Source: a virus. From it: 20,670 nt of DNA. This document shows positions 12,894 to 20,188 of this stretch, in pieces (position 1 is the stretch's first letter; each line of letters opens with the position of its first letter). The notes beneath the pieces were generated by a model, which saw nothing but the letters and a program-made list of their open reading frames with translations, was not told the origin of the DNA and did not search any database. The stretch is from positions 1 to 20,670 of the IMG/VR virus record IMGVR_UViG_3300050821_015519; one strand, given 5' to 3'. Position numbers and translations under genes: made by a program.

Positions 12894-13096
12894 GCCTGTC
12901 TGCCGTTGACACGGACACGAACGAGTCCCAAGGACTCCATTGCGTCACGCATGGCGTTTCTGTTTTCTCGCTGACGTTTGTTGCGCTCTGCTCGCTTCAC
13001 ACGTTCCGAGCAGACCGCATTGCTGGCTGCGCTAAGGTGCATATCGCAGTATCGGCAGTGCCCTTCCGAGTCGAACCGATGTTCGCTGACGTACAT
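12884..13096 (-). CDS. Small Cys/His zinc-binding-like protein, first gene of the minus-strand operon
   Basis: A 70-aa protein with a good Shine-Dalgarno (AAAGGAAAA) before ATG 13096. Cys and His residues are arranged as in a small zinc knuckle: HRFDSEGHCRYCDMHLSAAS then NAVCSERV, giving CxxC with a third Cys downstream and flanking His. A very basic helix (KRAERNKRQRENRNAMRDAM) and a short C-terminal strand (VRVRVNGRQAWE) follow. It is probably a nucleic-acid-binding regulator. Transcription begins at the sigma70 promoter 37-64 nt upstream of its start. The end overlaps the next gene. Confidence 0.65.
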   Translation of the reverse strand: MYVSEHRFDSEGHCRYCDMHLSAASNAVCSERVKRAERNKRQRENRNAMRDAMESLGLVRVRVNGRQAWE

Positions 13097-13132
13097 TTGT
13101 TTTTCCTTTCTGTTTTGGTTTGCTTGCAGGTC

Positions 13133-13160
13133 AGAATAGCAGACTCGGACACAATGTCAA
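13133..13160 (-). promoter_or_regulatory. Strong sigma70-type promoter for the minus-strand operon
   Basis: On the minus strand, TTGACA (13155-13160, perfect -35) and TATTCT (13133-13138, -10 with 4 of 6 consensus bases) are separated by 16 nt. Transcription would start near 13126, leaving a leader of about 30 nt before ATG 13096. It is the best promoter match in the window and drives the clamp-loader operon leftward. Confidence 0.8.
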
Positions 13161-13244
13161 GCACTATTTTTTGCTGACGTGAAATTCTTTCGTTGAGAAA
13201 GCGGACTTTTGCTCAGTATCAATAGAGGATGAATACGGTAGACC

Positions 13245-13436
13245 GTGCCAGCAAAAATCACAGCGGAACTGCTCGCAAAGCGGATCGCTCAGACTGCGAA
13301 AACCGACAAGGCGCGGGTTCGGGCGCTTGAACTCCTGATGATGCTTGAGGGCAAATTGCCGTTAGGCGGGGCGCAAACCGAGTCGGAACTGGCGCAGCTA
13401 GTCGCAGACGATCAAGCGAAAGAGTCCGCAGAGTAG
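13245..13436 (+). CDS. Short terminase-small-subunit-like ORF (possible remnant)
   Basis: A 63-aa protein, GTG 13245. Helices ITAELLAKRIAQTAKTDKAR and VRALELLMMLEGKLPL recall the region of phage small terminases where a conserved R-x-x-A-L-E-L-L helix precedes the oligomerisation domain. Full small terminases are usually 130-200 aa, so this would be partial or a minimal relative. A TAG lies one codon upstream, so the start cannot be further left in this frame. AGAGGAT lies about 15 nt upstream, farther than ideal. An overlapping ATG 13230 frame ends after 33 codons. It is separated from the large terminase by about 2.5 kb. Confidence 0.5.
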   Translation: MPAKITAELLAKRIAQTAKTDKARVRALELLMMLEGKLPLGGAQTESELAQLVADDQAKESAE

Positions 13437-13529
13437 GCGCAAACCGGGTGCAAAGTGCTCGGCAATCATGCGCAGTAAGAGGAAATTGGGAACAAACCGG
13501 GCGCAACGCGCAGTAACAGGCAGTAACAA
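13371..13529 (+). repeat. GCGCAAACCG and CAGTAACA direct repeats
   Basis: GCGCAAACCG occurs at 13371-13380 and 13437-13446, with a partial copy CAAACCG at 13493-13499. CGCAGTAA occurs at 13471-13478, and the near-identical tandem decamers GCAGTAACAG/GCAGTAACAA fill 13510-13529. The array straddles the end of the small-terminase-like ORF and leads into a terminator. A terminase-binding (pac) site is one possible reading. Confidence 0.5.
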
Positions 13530-13553
13530 GGGGGAAATAAGTCCCTTGTTTTG
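13525..13553 (+). terminator. Intrinsic terminator after the small-terminase-like ORF
   Basis: AACAAGGG (13525-13532) and CCCTTGTT (13543-13550) form an 8-bp stem with a 10-nt loop, followed by TT. The T tract is short, so strength is moderate. The remaining gene-free DNA to 13746 holds two short palindromes (CCCCATTGGGG and GTCCCAAGGGAC near 13685-13708), which could terminate the convergent minus-strand gene. Confidence 0.5.
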
Positions 13554-13746
13554 AGCATGGGAATAGAGTGTGAGATTCAATTCCGAGCGGGTTGGGGAGA
13601 ATTGGGATAGATAAATGATTGAAAATACTGGACTTAGGTACTCTAATATCTTTTCTTTTTCTTCGCCCCTACCCGGTGTGGCCGCCCCATTGGGGGTCCC
13701 AAGGGACTGCTATTTACCCGACAAATATTTTAGCTACGCGTTTCTT

Positions 13747-14355
13747 TCACGGACGCCGCTCTCCGAGCACTTCCGCGACGCCTTGGGGTTGGGTGCCTGA
13801 CGAGTCTTTCATTATGACTACAGCTTTCTCGCCGCACACAATCGAGGTTCGCTGAAAGGTCGCGCTTGGAGAGGCCGCGACATCCGTGACCACGCCGCAG
13901 TTTGCGAGAAATCTGCCTTGCCCCGCCCTTTCGCGCTGCCAATGGCTAAAGACGGCAAAGATGGTTCCCGCTACATCACCGTTGCGGATGGGCCATTCTC
14001 GCGTCGCCGCGCTCAGCCGTCCCGCTGTGAATTGGAATGTCATCCCGGAGAGTCCCGGTTGAGGCTGGAGAACGTCACCCAGCGTCATAGGCTGGGCAAG
14101 GTCCATCGCTAACCACTCGTCATCGTTCTGCCTGAGCGAGTAACCCTTGAGCGCCTCGGCGACCTGTGCCTTCGTCATGCCAAGCGTCACTCTGGCTGAA
14201 CCTATTTCGAGATAGTCCTCTGCCTGAACGGCTGCACGCAGTTCACCAAGTGAAGCTGGCGACGGATGCTTTTTAGGAGCCTGCGCTTGCGCAACGAGCG
14301 CCACGATGCCCGCAGCACAAACAAACAGAATCACCAAACTGATTGCTCGGTTCAT
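13747..14355 (-). CDS. Secreted protein of unknown function (moron-like)
   Basis: A 202-aa protein with GGAGG 7 nt before ATG 14355. The N-terminus is a clear Sec signal peptide: MNR, then the hydrophobic core AISLVILFVCAAGIVALVAQ, with an AQA cleavage site at about residue 26. The mature part starts with KKHPSPASLGELRAAVQAED. A region typical of small periplasmic repeat-like domains follows (ARVTLGMTKAQVAEALKGYS), reminiscent of BamE/SmpA-like folds in which G-M-T-x-x-Q-V recurs. Two cysteines (NCGVV, IVCGE) could form a disulfide in the periplasm. It is opposite in strand to the flanking phage genes, a usual sign of a moron expressed from the lysogen. No catalytic motif. Confidence 0.72.
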   Translation of the reverse strand: MNRAISLVILFVCAAGIVALVAQAQAPKKHPSPASLGELRAAVQAEDYLEIGSARVTLGMTKAQVAEALKGYSLRQNDDEWLAMDLAQPMTLGDVLQPQPGLSGMTFQFTAGRLSAATREWPIRNGDVAGTIFAVFSHWQRERAGQGRFLANCGVVTDVAASPSATFQRTSIVCGEKAVVIMKDSSGTQPQGVAEVLGERRP

Positions 14356-14530
14356 TTTGCGCCTCCTGCCTGCTCGAACAATCCCCGGATGCGACGCCTA
14401 CAATATATCCAATTCAGTCTGCCCTGATGTGGCTCCCCTTTCTCTCTGCATCGACAGCGCCTACGCCCGCCGCAACAGGTAATTTCCAGACTATCCGCCT
14501 CTCTTTGTGAGTGCAGGCATCGTCCGGCTC

Positions 14531-14566
14531 TCACCGCAGGGTGAACCTCTGCGACTAGGGTGAACC
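14531..14566 (+). repeat. Duplicated AGGGTGAACC upstream of the head module
   Basis: AGGGTGAACC occurs at 14538-14547 and 14557-14566, 19 bp apart. The first copy also pairs with TCACC (14531-14535) as a small hairpin. They sit 16-44 bp before ATG 14582 in the 226-bp gap between the secreted-protein gene and the first head gene, suggesting activator sites or structure in the leader. No standard promoter hexamers were found here. Confidence 0.45.
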
Positions 14567-14581
14567 CCTAAGGAAACCCCC

Positions 14582-15151
14582 ATGAGTCACATCATCGCAT
14601 CAGCAGGAATCAACTACGCCAACCCCGTCAAGATCGGCGGCACGGGCACGGGCGTCAAGATTTTTCCCTCCGTCCTGAGTTCCGCCGCCCCCGCGATCCT
14701 ACAGGTGTTGGAGCAGCAAAACGGGCAGGTCGTGACCCTCACGGCGAGCGGCACCCTGTTCGTCCACGGCGCGTCCCCGACCATCATCCCCACGTTGCAG
14801 AGCGGCACGTCGCTGACCAGCGGCAGCAACACCACGGTCAGCGTGCTGACCGCCGCCCAGTCCCTCACGACCAACGCGCAGTATCCGTTTGCGCTCGTGC
14901 TCGGATTGCAGGGCGACTCCGTGAGCGGCATCGTGCAGGTCGTATCCGCGCAGTTCGTCTGCAACGGCGTCGTGAGCTTGATGGCGGCTTTCACCAACAC
15001 CAGCTTGACGGGCGTGACTTTCGGCAACGTCGTGAGCACCGATGGCTTCTACAAGCCGGAGAATCCGCTCAACCTCGTGTTCGGGATCAACTTCACGGTG
15101 TCCGACGCATTGAACGCCGCATCGCTGTACGAGTACCAGTTAGAAGCCTAA
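14582..15151 (+). CDS. Probable phage structural protein, beta-rich
   Basis: A 189-aa protein, ATG 14582 with AAGGAAA 6 nt upstream. The sequence is low in charge and dominated by Gly, Ser, Thr, Val and Ala with alternating hydrophobics: KIGGTGTGVKIFPSVLSSAA, VLEQQNGQVVTLTASGTLFV and NTTVSVLTAAQSLTTNAQYP. This pattern is typical of beta-sandwich virion proteins such as head-decoration or fibre-like proteins. It is followed by a strong terminator, so it is its own transcription unit and probably made in large amounts. Position just before terminase and portal supports a capsid role. No exact family is recognised. Confidence 0.65.
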   Translation: MSHIIASAGINYANPVKIGGTGTGVKIFPSVLSSAAPAILQVLEQQNGQVVTLTASGTLFVHGASPTIIPTLQSGTSLTSGSNTTVSVLTAAQSLTTNAQYPFALVLGLQGDSVSGIVQVVSAQFVCNGVVSLMAAFTNTSLTGVTFGNVVSTDGFYKPENPLNLVFGINFTVSDALNAASLYEYQLEA

Positions 15152-15157
15152 GTCACC

Positions 15158-15181
15158 GGGGGAGCAACGCTCCCCCTTTTT
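15158..15181 (+). terminator. Strong intrinsic terminator
   Basis: GGGGGAG (15158-15164), loop CAACG, and CTCCCCC (15170-15176) form a perfect 7-bp stem followed directly by TTTTT (15177-15181). It begins 7 nt after the upstream stop codon and should end or reduce transcription between the structural gene and the terminase operon. Confidence 0.92.
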
Positions 15182-15197
15182 GATTGGCGAAAACATT

Positions 15198-15491
15198 ATG
15201 GCAAACAGCTTCAACACCAATCCGATTGTCCTCGACACCGTGATGGCCTCGACGGCGAAGAACTCCGGCGCAAACCTCACCGGGCGTTTTCGTATCCAGC
15301 AAATTTATTGGGACTCCCCGGCGACCACATCCACCGACACCACTGTCTTGCAGGACGGAAGCGGCAACGTCATTTACTCGGAAACCATAGCGACCGGGAA
15401 GCCAGTTGAGTTCATCCCGCCGTTTTCCGTCAACGACTTCAAGCTCACGACGCTCGCCGAAGGCAAGTTGTACATCTATCTCGCGTCCTAA
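15198..15491 (+). CDS. Small probable structural protein
   Basis: A 97-aa protein; ATG 15198 is preferred over TTG 15180, which lies at the terminator. No strong Shine-Dalgarno is seen. It has beta-strand character, with MANSFNTNPIVLDTVMAST, TGRFRIQQIYWDSPATTST, and GNVIYSETIATGKPVEFIPP with VNDFKLTTLAEGKLYIYLAS. The length and pattern suit a small beta-barrel virion or head-completion protein. The stop shares a base with the next start (TAATG), so it is coupled to the His-rich protein. No family recognised; function inferred from position. Confidence 0.6.
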   Translation: MANSFNTNPIVLDTVMASTAKNSGANLTGRFRIQQIYWDSPATTSTDTTVLQDGSGNVIYSETIATGKPVEFIPPFSVNDFKLTTLAEGKLYIYLAS

Positions 15492-15823
15492 TGCCCTACG
15501 AATCGCAAGCACAGGCGGGTTTCTTCCACGAGCATCCCGAAAAAGTCGGGGGAGAAAAAGTCGTGAAGGAATGGGATGCCGCTACAAAAGGAAAACATCT
15601 TCCGGAGAGAAAGCACATGAAGCACAAGAACAAGCATGGAATGAAGCACACGCACATCACTCACCACCCGGACGGCAGCCACACCGTTGAGCACGGGATG
15701 CACGAGGGCGAGCCTCAGACTTCCGCCAAAGTAAACGATGCTGACTTGATGAGTCACATGCAGGAAGCTCTCGCCGGACCAGCGGAAGCGGCTCCCGCTC
15801 CAGCAGCGCCAGAGACAGCCTAA
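15491..15823 (+). CDS. His-rich small phage protein
   Basis: A 110-aa protein, ATG 15491 overlapping the preceding stop. Its N-terminus (SQAQAGFFHEHPEKVGGEKV, then VKEWDAATKGKHLPE) resembles short phage proteins with the S-x-A-Q-x-x-F...H-P...W pattern. An unusual His/Lys-rich stretch from about residue 42 to 71 follows: KHMKHKNKHGMKHTHITHH, then PDGSHTVEHGMHEG, about a dozen histidines. It ends in an Ala/Pro tail. Such a tract could bind Zn2+, Ni2+ or Cu2+, or act as a pH-dependent switch. Location between structural genes and terminase suggests a virion or assembly role. No enzymatic motif is seen. Confidence 0.6.
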   Translation: MPYESQAQAGFFHEHPEKVGGEKVVKEWDAATKGKHLPERKHMKHKNKHGMKHTHITHHPDGSHTVEHGMHEGEPQTSAKVNDADLMSHMQEALAGPAEAAPAPAAPETA

Positions 15824-15976
15824 GTGAAGCCGTTCACCGTGGACGAACTCCTGAAATTGAAGCGACCTACTCCCGATTTGCGCTTCTACGATTCGCTCGA
15901 TTTGCAAGGCTTCATCCACGCACCGCTAACGCAGGACTACATTGCCCGTTCCCTATCACAAGTCAGAATGCCGTAG
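15824..15976 (+). CDS. 50-aa ORF overlapping the terminase start
   Basis: GTG 15824 follows the previous TAA directly. The reading MKPFTVDELLKLKRPTPDLR, FYDSLDLQGFIHAPLTQDY, then IARSLSQVRMP is compact and plausible for a small helical phage protein. Its last 35 nt overlap the terminase gene in another frame. It fills the gap between the His-rich gene and terminase exactly, which supports it. Function unknown. Confidence 0.45.
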   Translation: MKPFTVDELLKLKRPTPDLRFYDSLDLQGFIHAPLTQDYIARSLSQVRMP

Positions 15977-17714
15977 CCTTGAGAAGCTCCGGGCGATTCA
16001 CAGCGGCTCGCAGAGCGGCCTCACCTTCGAGCAATGGCTCAATCTCCGCGACCGCTGCCGCAAAGACCTTTTCTTCCTCACCGTAAGCATCCTCGGCTGG
16101 ACACGAGTCATCGAGCGTGTTCACCGCCCGGTCTGCGACTTTTTCGGCAAGCTCAACTTCGATGGCGTGTACCACGACGGCTACACGCTTGAAGAATTGC
16201 AGAATGCCATCGCACGCCAAGACCCCGACTTCAAAGAAGGCTTGCTGCTCGATCCCCGTGGCGCTTTCAAAAGCACAATCAACGGCTGCAATTGCGTTCG
16301 CTGGCTGCTCAACTGCCCGGACATCCGGATTTTCATCGTCACGGGCGAGTATGACAACGCCGTGCTTTTCTTGCAGCAGATCAAAAAGTATTTCTACCAG
16401 CCGGAAGGCGCTCCCCGCACGAAGCTCCAGCAGCTTTTCCCCGAATACATCATCGGCAAGCGTGACGGAGAATCCGAGTCCCCGCTTGAATGCCCCGCCC
16501 GCATCCACACGGAGCAGAAGGAACCCTCGCTTTGGGTCAATGCCGTCACCGCGACCCTCGCCTCTCAGCATTGCGATCTGAAGATCGGCGACGACGTTGT
16601 ATCTGACCGCAACTCCACAACGCCGGAAGCTCGCAAGAAGCTCAAGGACAAGTACGACAACGTAGACAACCTGTTGGACGAGTGGGGATATGCAATCAAC
16701 ATCGGCACCCGGTACGCACTGGACGACTACTACGGCGAGCGGCTGCGGATTCCGCAAGAGGATGCCCCGCTCAAATACTTTTGCCGTGCGGCTTGGACGG
16801 TGAAGCCTGAGTTTGCCAACCTGCCGCTCCGCGAATTGAAAGAGCACATGGTCGATCTGCTCTTCCCCGAAAAGCTCAACTGGAAAGTGCTTCGCAAGAA
16901 GCTCCTCAAGAACGAGCGGGACTTCCGCTGCCAGCAAATGAACGAGCCGCAGCCGGACGTGGATGCCGTGAACTTCAACGAGGATGTGCTGCGCTCCCAT
17001 CTGGAACAGCACTCCGCCGCTCCGCAGGACGGCGATCTCGTCATCGCATGGGACTGGGCACCGACATCCACGGACAAAGCCGACTACAGCGCCGGAGCCG
17101 TGGGTCGCATCGACAAGTCGAAGGCCGAACTCCATATACTGGAAATCGTGTTCGGGCGCTGGAAGTACAGCGAACTCGCATTCCAGATAGTAAGCCTTGC
17201 GAAGAAGCACAACCCCCGGATCATCCTCGTGGAAAAATCCGCAGGCACGGAATTGCTGCAAGGGGAAATTGCCCGCGTCGCCCGCCGACTGCAAGTCCCG
17301 ACTCCCATCATCTTCCGAGACTTCGGCAACAAGGACAACGCCAAGGCGAACCGCATCAAGGGGCTGGAAACCCTGCTCGCCGAGGACAGGCTGTTTTTCG
17401 TGCAAGGCCCGTGGATTGACGAGACCTTCGCCCAGTTCGTTCGCTACACGGGTCTCAAGAAGAACAAGGGACGCAAGGACGACATCCCCGATGCCGTGAG
17501 TATGCTCCAGTTCTTTCTCCCCGCAGAGCCTCGCACGCCAGTTGACGCCGGGGAAGCGAAGAAAGCGCAAGAGGACGCCGAGAAAAAAGCGGCGGGAGAG
17601 GCTTACATGCGGATGGTTTTCAACCGCAACCCCGCCGCTCCCCCCGTGATGCGGACGGAGCCGAACCCTCGCCGCTCCCGCTTTGACTTCCGCAATTTCG
17701 GGCTGACTCAGTAG
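15942..17714 (+). CDS. terL: Phage terminase large subunit
   Basis: The motor and nuclease that pumps DNA into the prohead and cuts concatemers. At 590 aa it has both domains. The ATPase domain has a Walker A-like loop DPRGAFKST (104-112) in the diverged form with R/K before S/T, and a Walker B-like strand LKIGDDVVSD (213-222). The C-terminal RNase H-like nuclease has AWDWAPTSTDKADYSAG (D about 370), ILVEKSAGTELLQ (E about 431) and KDDIPDAVSMLQFFLP (D about 513). The catalytic acidic residues are present. The TTG start at 15942 (AGGA 8 nt upstream) gives a natural N-terminus. A charged tail follows the nuclease. It is followed by the portal, the usual order. Confidence 0.95.
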   Translation: MPVPYHKSECRSLEKLRAIHSGSQSGLTFEQWLNLRDRCRKDLFFLTVSILGWTRVIERVHRPVCDFFGKLNFDGVYHDGYTLEELQNAIARQDPDFKEGLLLDPRGAFKSTINGCNCVRWLLNCPDIRIFIVTGEYDNAVLFLQQIKKYFYQPEGAPRTKLQQLFPEYIIGKRDGESESPLECPARIHTEQKEPSLWVNAVTATLASQHCDLKIGDDVVSDRNSTTPEARKKLKDKYDNVDNLLDEWGYAINIGTRYALDDYYGERLRIPQEDAPLKYFCRAAWTVKPEFANLPLRELKEHMVDLLFPEKLNWKVLRKKLLKNERDFRCQQMNEPQPDVDAVNFNEDVLRSHLEQHSAAPQDGDLVIAWDWAPTSTDKADYSAGAVGRIDKSKAELHILEIVFGRWKYSELAFQIVSLAKKHNPRIILVEKSAGTELLQGEIARVARRLQVPTPIIFRDFGNKDNAKANRIKGLETLLAEDRLFFVQGPWIDETFAQFVRYTGLKKNKGRKDDIPDAVSMLQFFLPAEPRTPVDAGEAKKAQEDAEKKAAGEAYMRMVFNRNPAAPPVMRTEPNPRRSRFDFRNFGLTQ

Positions 17715-17761
17715 TTTCCCGACTTTCCCCTTCCTTGTTGAGCGGCTAATCCCGCCCGACT

Positions 17762-19837
17762 ATGCCGAAACCCACGCTGCCCGCAGCCGAAGTGCTGCCG
17801 AACAATCTCCGCCACGACGAATCCGGCTCTTACCTCTACGACGACGAAGCCGCTCTAAAGATCGTCCTCGATGCGACATCGAACGGCGATGCGTGGATGA
17901 ACCAACAGAATTGGCCCGCAGGATGGTCTACCGCTTATCAGATTTACCAGTCCCCCGCAGCCGTAAGCTGCTTTGACGGTGGCGGCAACTCCAGCGCCCA
18001 CGTCCCCAATTACACCGTCTCGAACCTTTGCGATACGACCGTCCCGAAGATCATGGGCGGACTTTTTTACGAGTCTCCCCCGTTTTTGCTCCGTCCCCGT
18101 CCCGGCACAACGCAAGACATGGTGGACGCCAAGACCGCGCTCTTCGCCTATCAGCTAAGCGACATGCAGTTCGAGGAAGAGTGCGAACTCGCCGTGCTAC
18201 AGGGTGCGCTCATCGGCACGATGGTTATGAAGTGGGGCTGGACGGAGCGCACCGAAAAAACCAAGAAGTACAAGCGCCGCAAGGAGCCGCAGGAAATCCG
18301 GAACGCCGTCAGCGGCATCGTTCACAAGATTCACTCCGAGGAGTCCGATGCGTTCGACATCGAGTACGAAGAAAAGCTCATCTCCCGTCCTTGGATCAAG
18401 TATTGCGACCGTCGCTGCGTCATCGTCAACCGGGGTTGCCGGGTCGGGGACATTCGCAAGGCGAAAGATGTTGTCTACAGGGATTACGCCACCTACGAGG
18501 ACTTGGATCAGCTACGAGGCTATGAGGGCTACACAATCCCGTCAGAAGCGGAACTCCAGAATTTTTACATGCGTGAGCGGTTTACCCCCGATGGCGACAA
18601 CATCGCCGTCACGCTCCCCGAATCCATGCGGGGATGGATTCAGACTGCGCTTCCCCGCAACTACAAAGACTCCGCAGACCCACTGCAAAACGGTCTCGAA
18701 CTACTCGAATACTGGAGCAACAATTTCGTAATCGTCGTGCTGCGTCACGGCGACGACAACATCCTCATCCGCAATGAGGCGAATCCTTACAAGAAAATCC
18801 CGTTCTACAGTGCTTGCTGGCGTCCGATCCCCGATTGTTTCGACGGTCAGGGCATCGGCGTATTAGCTGGAAGCAATCAGCTTGTAGCTCAGGGCATCAC
18901 GGACTTGAGCCTCAGTCGCCTCGACTATGGCTTGCAGCCCACAGCCATCCGGTCACAGGGTTTCAACACGCCGGGGCAAGACCTCGTGTGGACGCAGGGC
19001 GGAATCATCGACGTTGAAGGCGACGTGGACAAGGCGTTCAAATTTTTGGAGTTCCCTCCGCAGGACGCAGCGGCAATGGCATGGCTCATCCAGCAGCAAG
19101 CGGAAGCCAAGGAAACGGTCGGAGCAAACCAGCAATTTTCTATGGGCGCGGGCGCTCCCGGCATCCAGACGACGGGCGCACGGAGCGGCTCCGGTGCTCA
19201 GGGCATCATGCAGGCGAACGCATCCCGCCTCGACGGTCCCATCGGACGCATCGTGCGGCAAATTTTCATCCCTTGGTTGCAGCAGATGGACGAACTCAAC
19301 AACGACCGTCTGCCGTCCAGTGTTCTCCGTGATGTTCTCAGCAAGGAAATGGGCAAGCAATTCGACGTAGATCACATCCAGTTCCGATCTGCGGAGCTTG
19401 AATACGAAGTGCTCGCGGGCGCAAAGCTCGGTCCCAAGAAGGAAATGGCGCAGTTCTTCCCGTTCCTCATCCAGCTAATGAACAACCCAACTTTCGTGAC
19501 GATGCTCAACATCGAAGGTTTCAAGTTCAAGGCGGCGAATGCCTTCAAGAACTTCGCCAGTTTCGCAGGCTGGAAGTATGCACAGGACTTCGTTGTCCCG
19601 ATGACGCCGCAAGAGCAGCAGAAGGCGGACGCACAGTTGCCCTCCGCGATCAACGCTCAGAAGGCGAAGGCAGCGAAGGACATGGAAAACCAGAAATTCG
19701 AGAACGCCGTGAAGGAAGAGCAGGAAAAACAGTTGAGCAAGGCAGGCGGGGAAGTCACCCGCACGACCATCGAGCACGCTATGGACGCCGACACATCCGG
19801 CTTGGCGGAGCCTTTCGGCTCTGACACGCAGTTATAA
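17762..19837 (+). CDS. Phage portal protein (P22-like)
   Basis: Forms the dodecameric ring at one capsid vertex through which DNA enters and to which the tail attaches. At 691 aa, its length and pattern fit podovirus-type portals of the P22 family. An N-terminal wing lies around YQIYQSPAAVSCFDGGG and CDTTVPKIMGGLFYESPPF. A central crown/stem region includes PYKKIPFYSACWRPIPDCFD and GQGIGVLAGSNQLVAQGITD. A helical C-terminus has AAMAWLIQQQAEAKETVGAN and GIMQANASRLDGPIGRIVRQ, ending in a Gln/Lys-rich coiled tail (residues about 620-665). ATG 17762 lies 47 nt after terminase. No strong Shine-Dalgarno precedes it. Other portals share the G-I-G-x-L...Q...I-T-D arrangement. Confidence 0.88.
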   Translation: MPKPTLPAAEVLPNNLRHDESGSYLYDDEAALKIVLDATSNGDAWMNQQNWPAGWSTAYQIYQSPAAVSCFDGGGNSSAHVPNYTVSNLCDTTVPKIMGGLFYESPPFLLRPRPGTTQDMVDAKTALFAYQLSDMQFEEECELAVLQGALIGTMVMKWGWTERTEKTKKYKRRKEPQEIRNAVSGIVHKIHSEESDAFDIEYEEKLISRPWIKYCDRRCVIVNRGCRVGDIRKAKDVVYRDYATYEDLDQLRGYEGYTIPSEAELQNFYMRERFTPDGDNIAVTLPESMRGWIQTALPRNYKDSADPLQNGLELLEYWSNNFVIVVLRHGDDNILIRNEANPYKKIPFYSACWRPIPDCFDGQGIGVLAGSNQLVAQGITDLSLSRLDYGLQPTAIRSQGFNTPGQDLVWTQGGIIDVEGDVDKAFKFLEFPPQDAAAMAWLIQQQAEAKETVGANQQFSMGAGAPGIQTTGARSGSGAQGIMQANASRLDGPIGRIVRQIFIPWLQQMDELNNDRLPSSVLRDVLSKEMGKQFDVDHIQFRSAELEYEVLAGAKLGPKKEMAQFFPFLIQLMNNPTFVTMLNIEGFKFKAANAFKNFASFAGWKYAQDFVVPMTPQEQQKADAQLPSAINAQKAKAAKDMENQKFENAVKEEQEKQLSKAGGEVTRTTIEHAMDADTSGLAEPFGSDTQL

Positions 19838-19846
19838 GGGAGAACC

Positions 19847-20140
19847 ATGAACGAGCAACAGAGTGACGTACAAGCGTTTCGTCTGACGCAGACCGAGAGG
19901 ATAGCCCTAGTGGGCCTTACGACCCACGACGGCTTCAAAGTGCTCGTTCAGATGATGGACGCCGCTTGCCAGCGAGCCTACGCAAAGGTCATTCAATGCG
20001 ACCCCACGGAAGAGGACAAAGTTCTCGCCTTGCAAAAGGAAGCGCGGGCGACGAGCGCATTTTGCGACCTGCTTCGCAGGGCAATCAACTGGCATGTGCA
20101 GTGCCAGAACGTCATCCGGAAGCAAGAGGACGGGAAATAA
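19847..20140 (+). CDS. Small unrecognised head-module protein
   Basis: A 97-aa protein with AAGGGAGAA before ATG 19847, 9 nt after the portal stop. It is helical (DVQAFRLTQTERIALVGLTT, then KVLVQMMDAACQRAYAKVIQ and EDKVLALQKEARATSAFCD) with a charged C-terminus. Genes in this position after a portal often encode small head-tail or scaffold-linked proteins. No family recognised. The 48-nt gap to the next gene contains nothing obvious besides its ribosome binding site. Confidence 0.65.
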   Translation: MNEQQSDVQAFRLTQTERIALVGLTTHDGFKVLVQMMDAACQRAYAKVIQCDPTEEDKVLALQKEARATSAFCDLLRRAINWHVQCQNVIRKQEDGK

Positions 20141-20188
20141 TCCGACTTTGGTTCCCTTAATTCAGACAGCGTAATTGCTGGAGGCAGC

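Noticed and set aside
13615-13800. 61-aa plus-strand ORF before the secreted-protein gene
   Set aside because: No ribosome binding site and it overlaps the better-supported minus-strand gene; composition looks random.
15963-17570. 535-aa minus-strand ORF opposite terminase
   Set aside because: It is the antisense shadow of the large terminase, which has full motif support on the plus strand.
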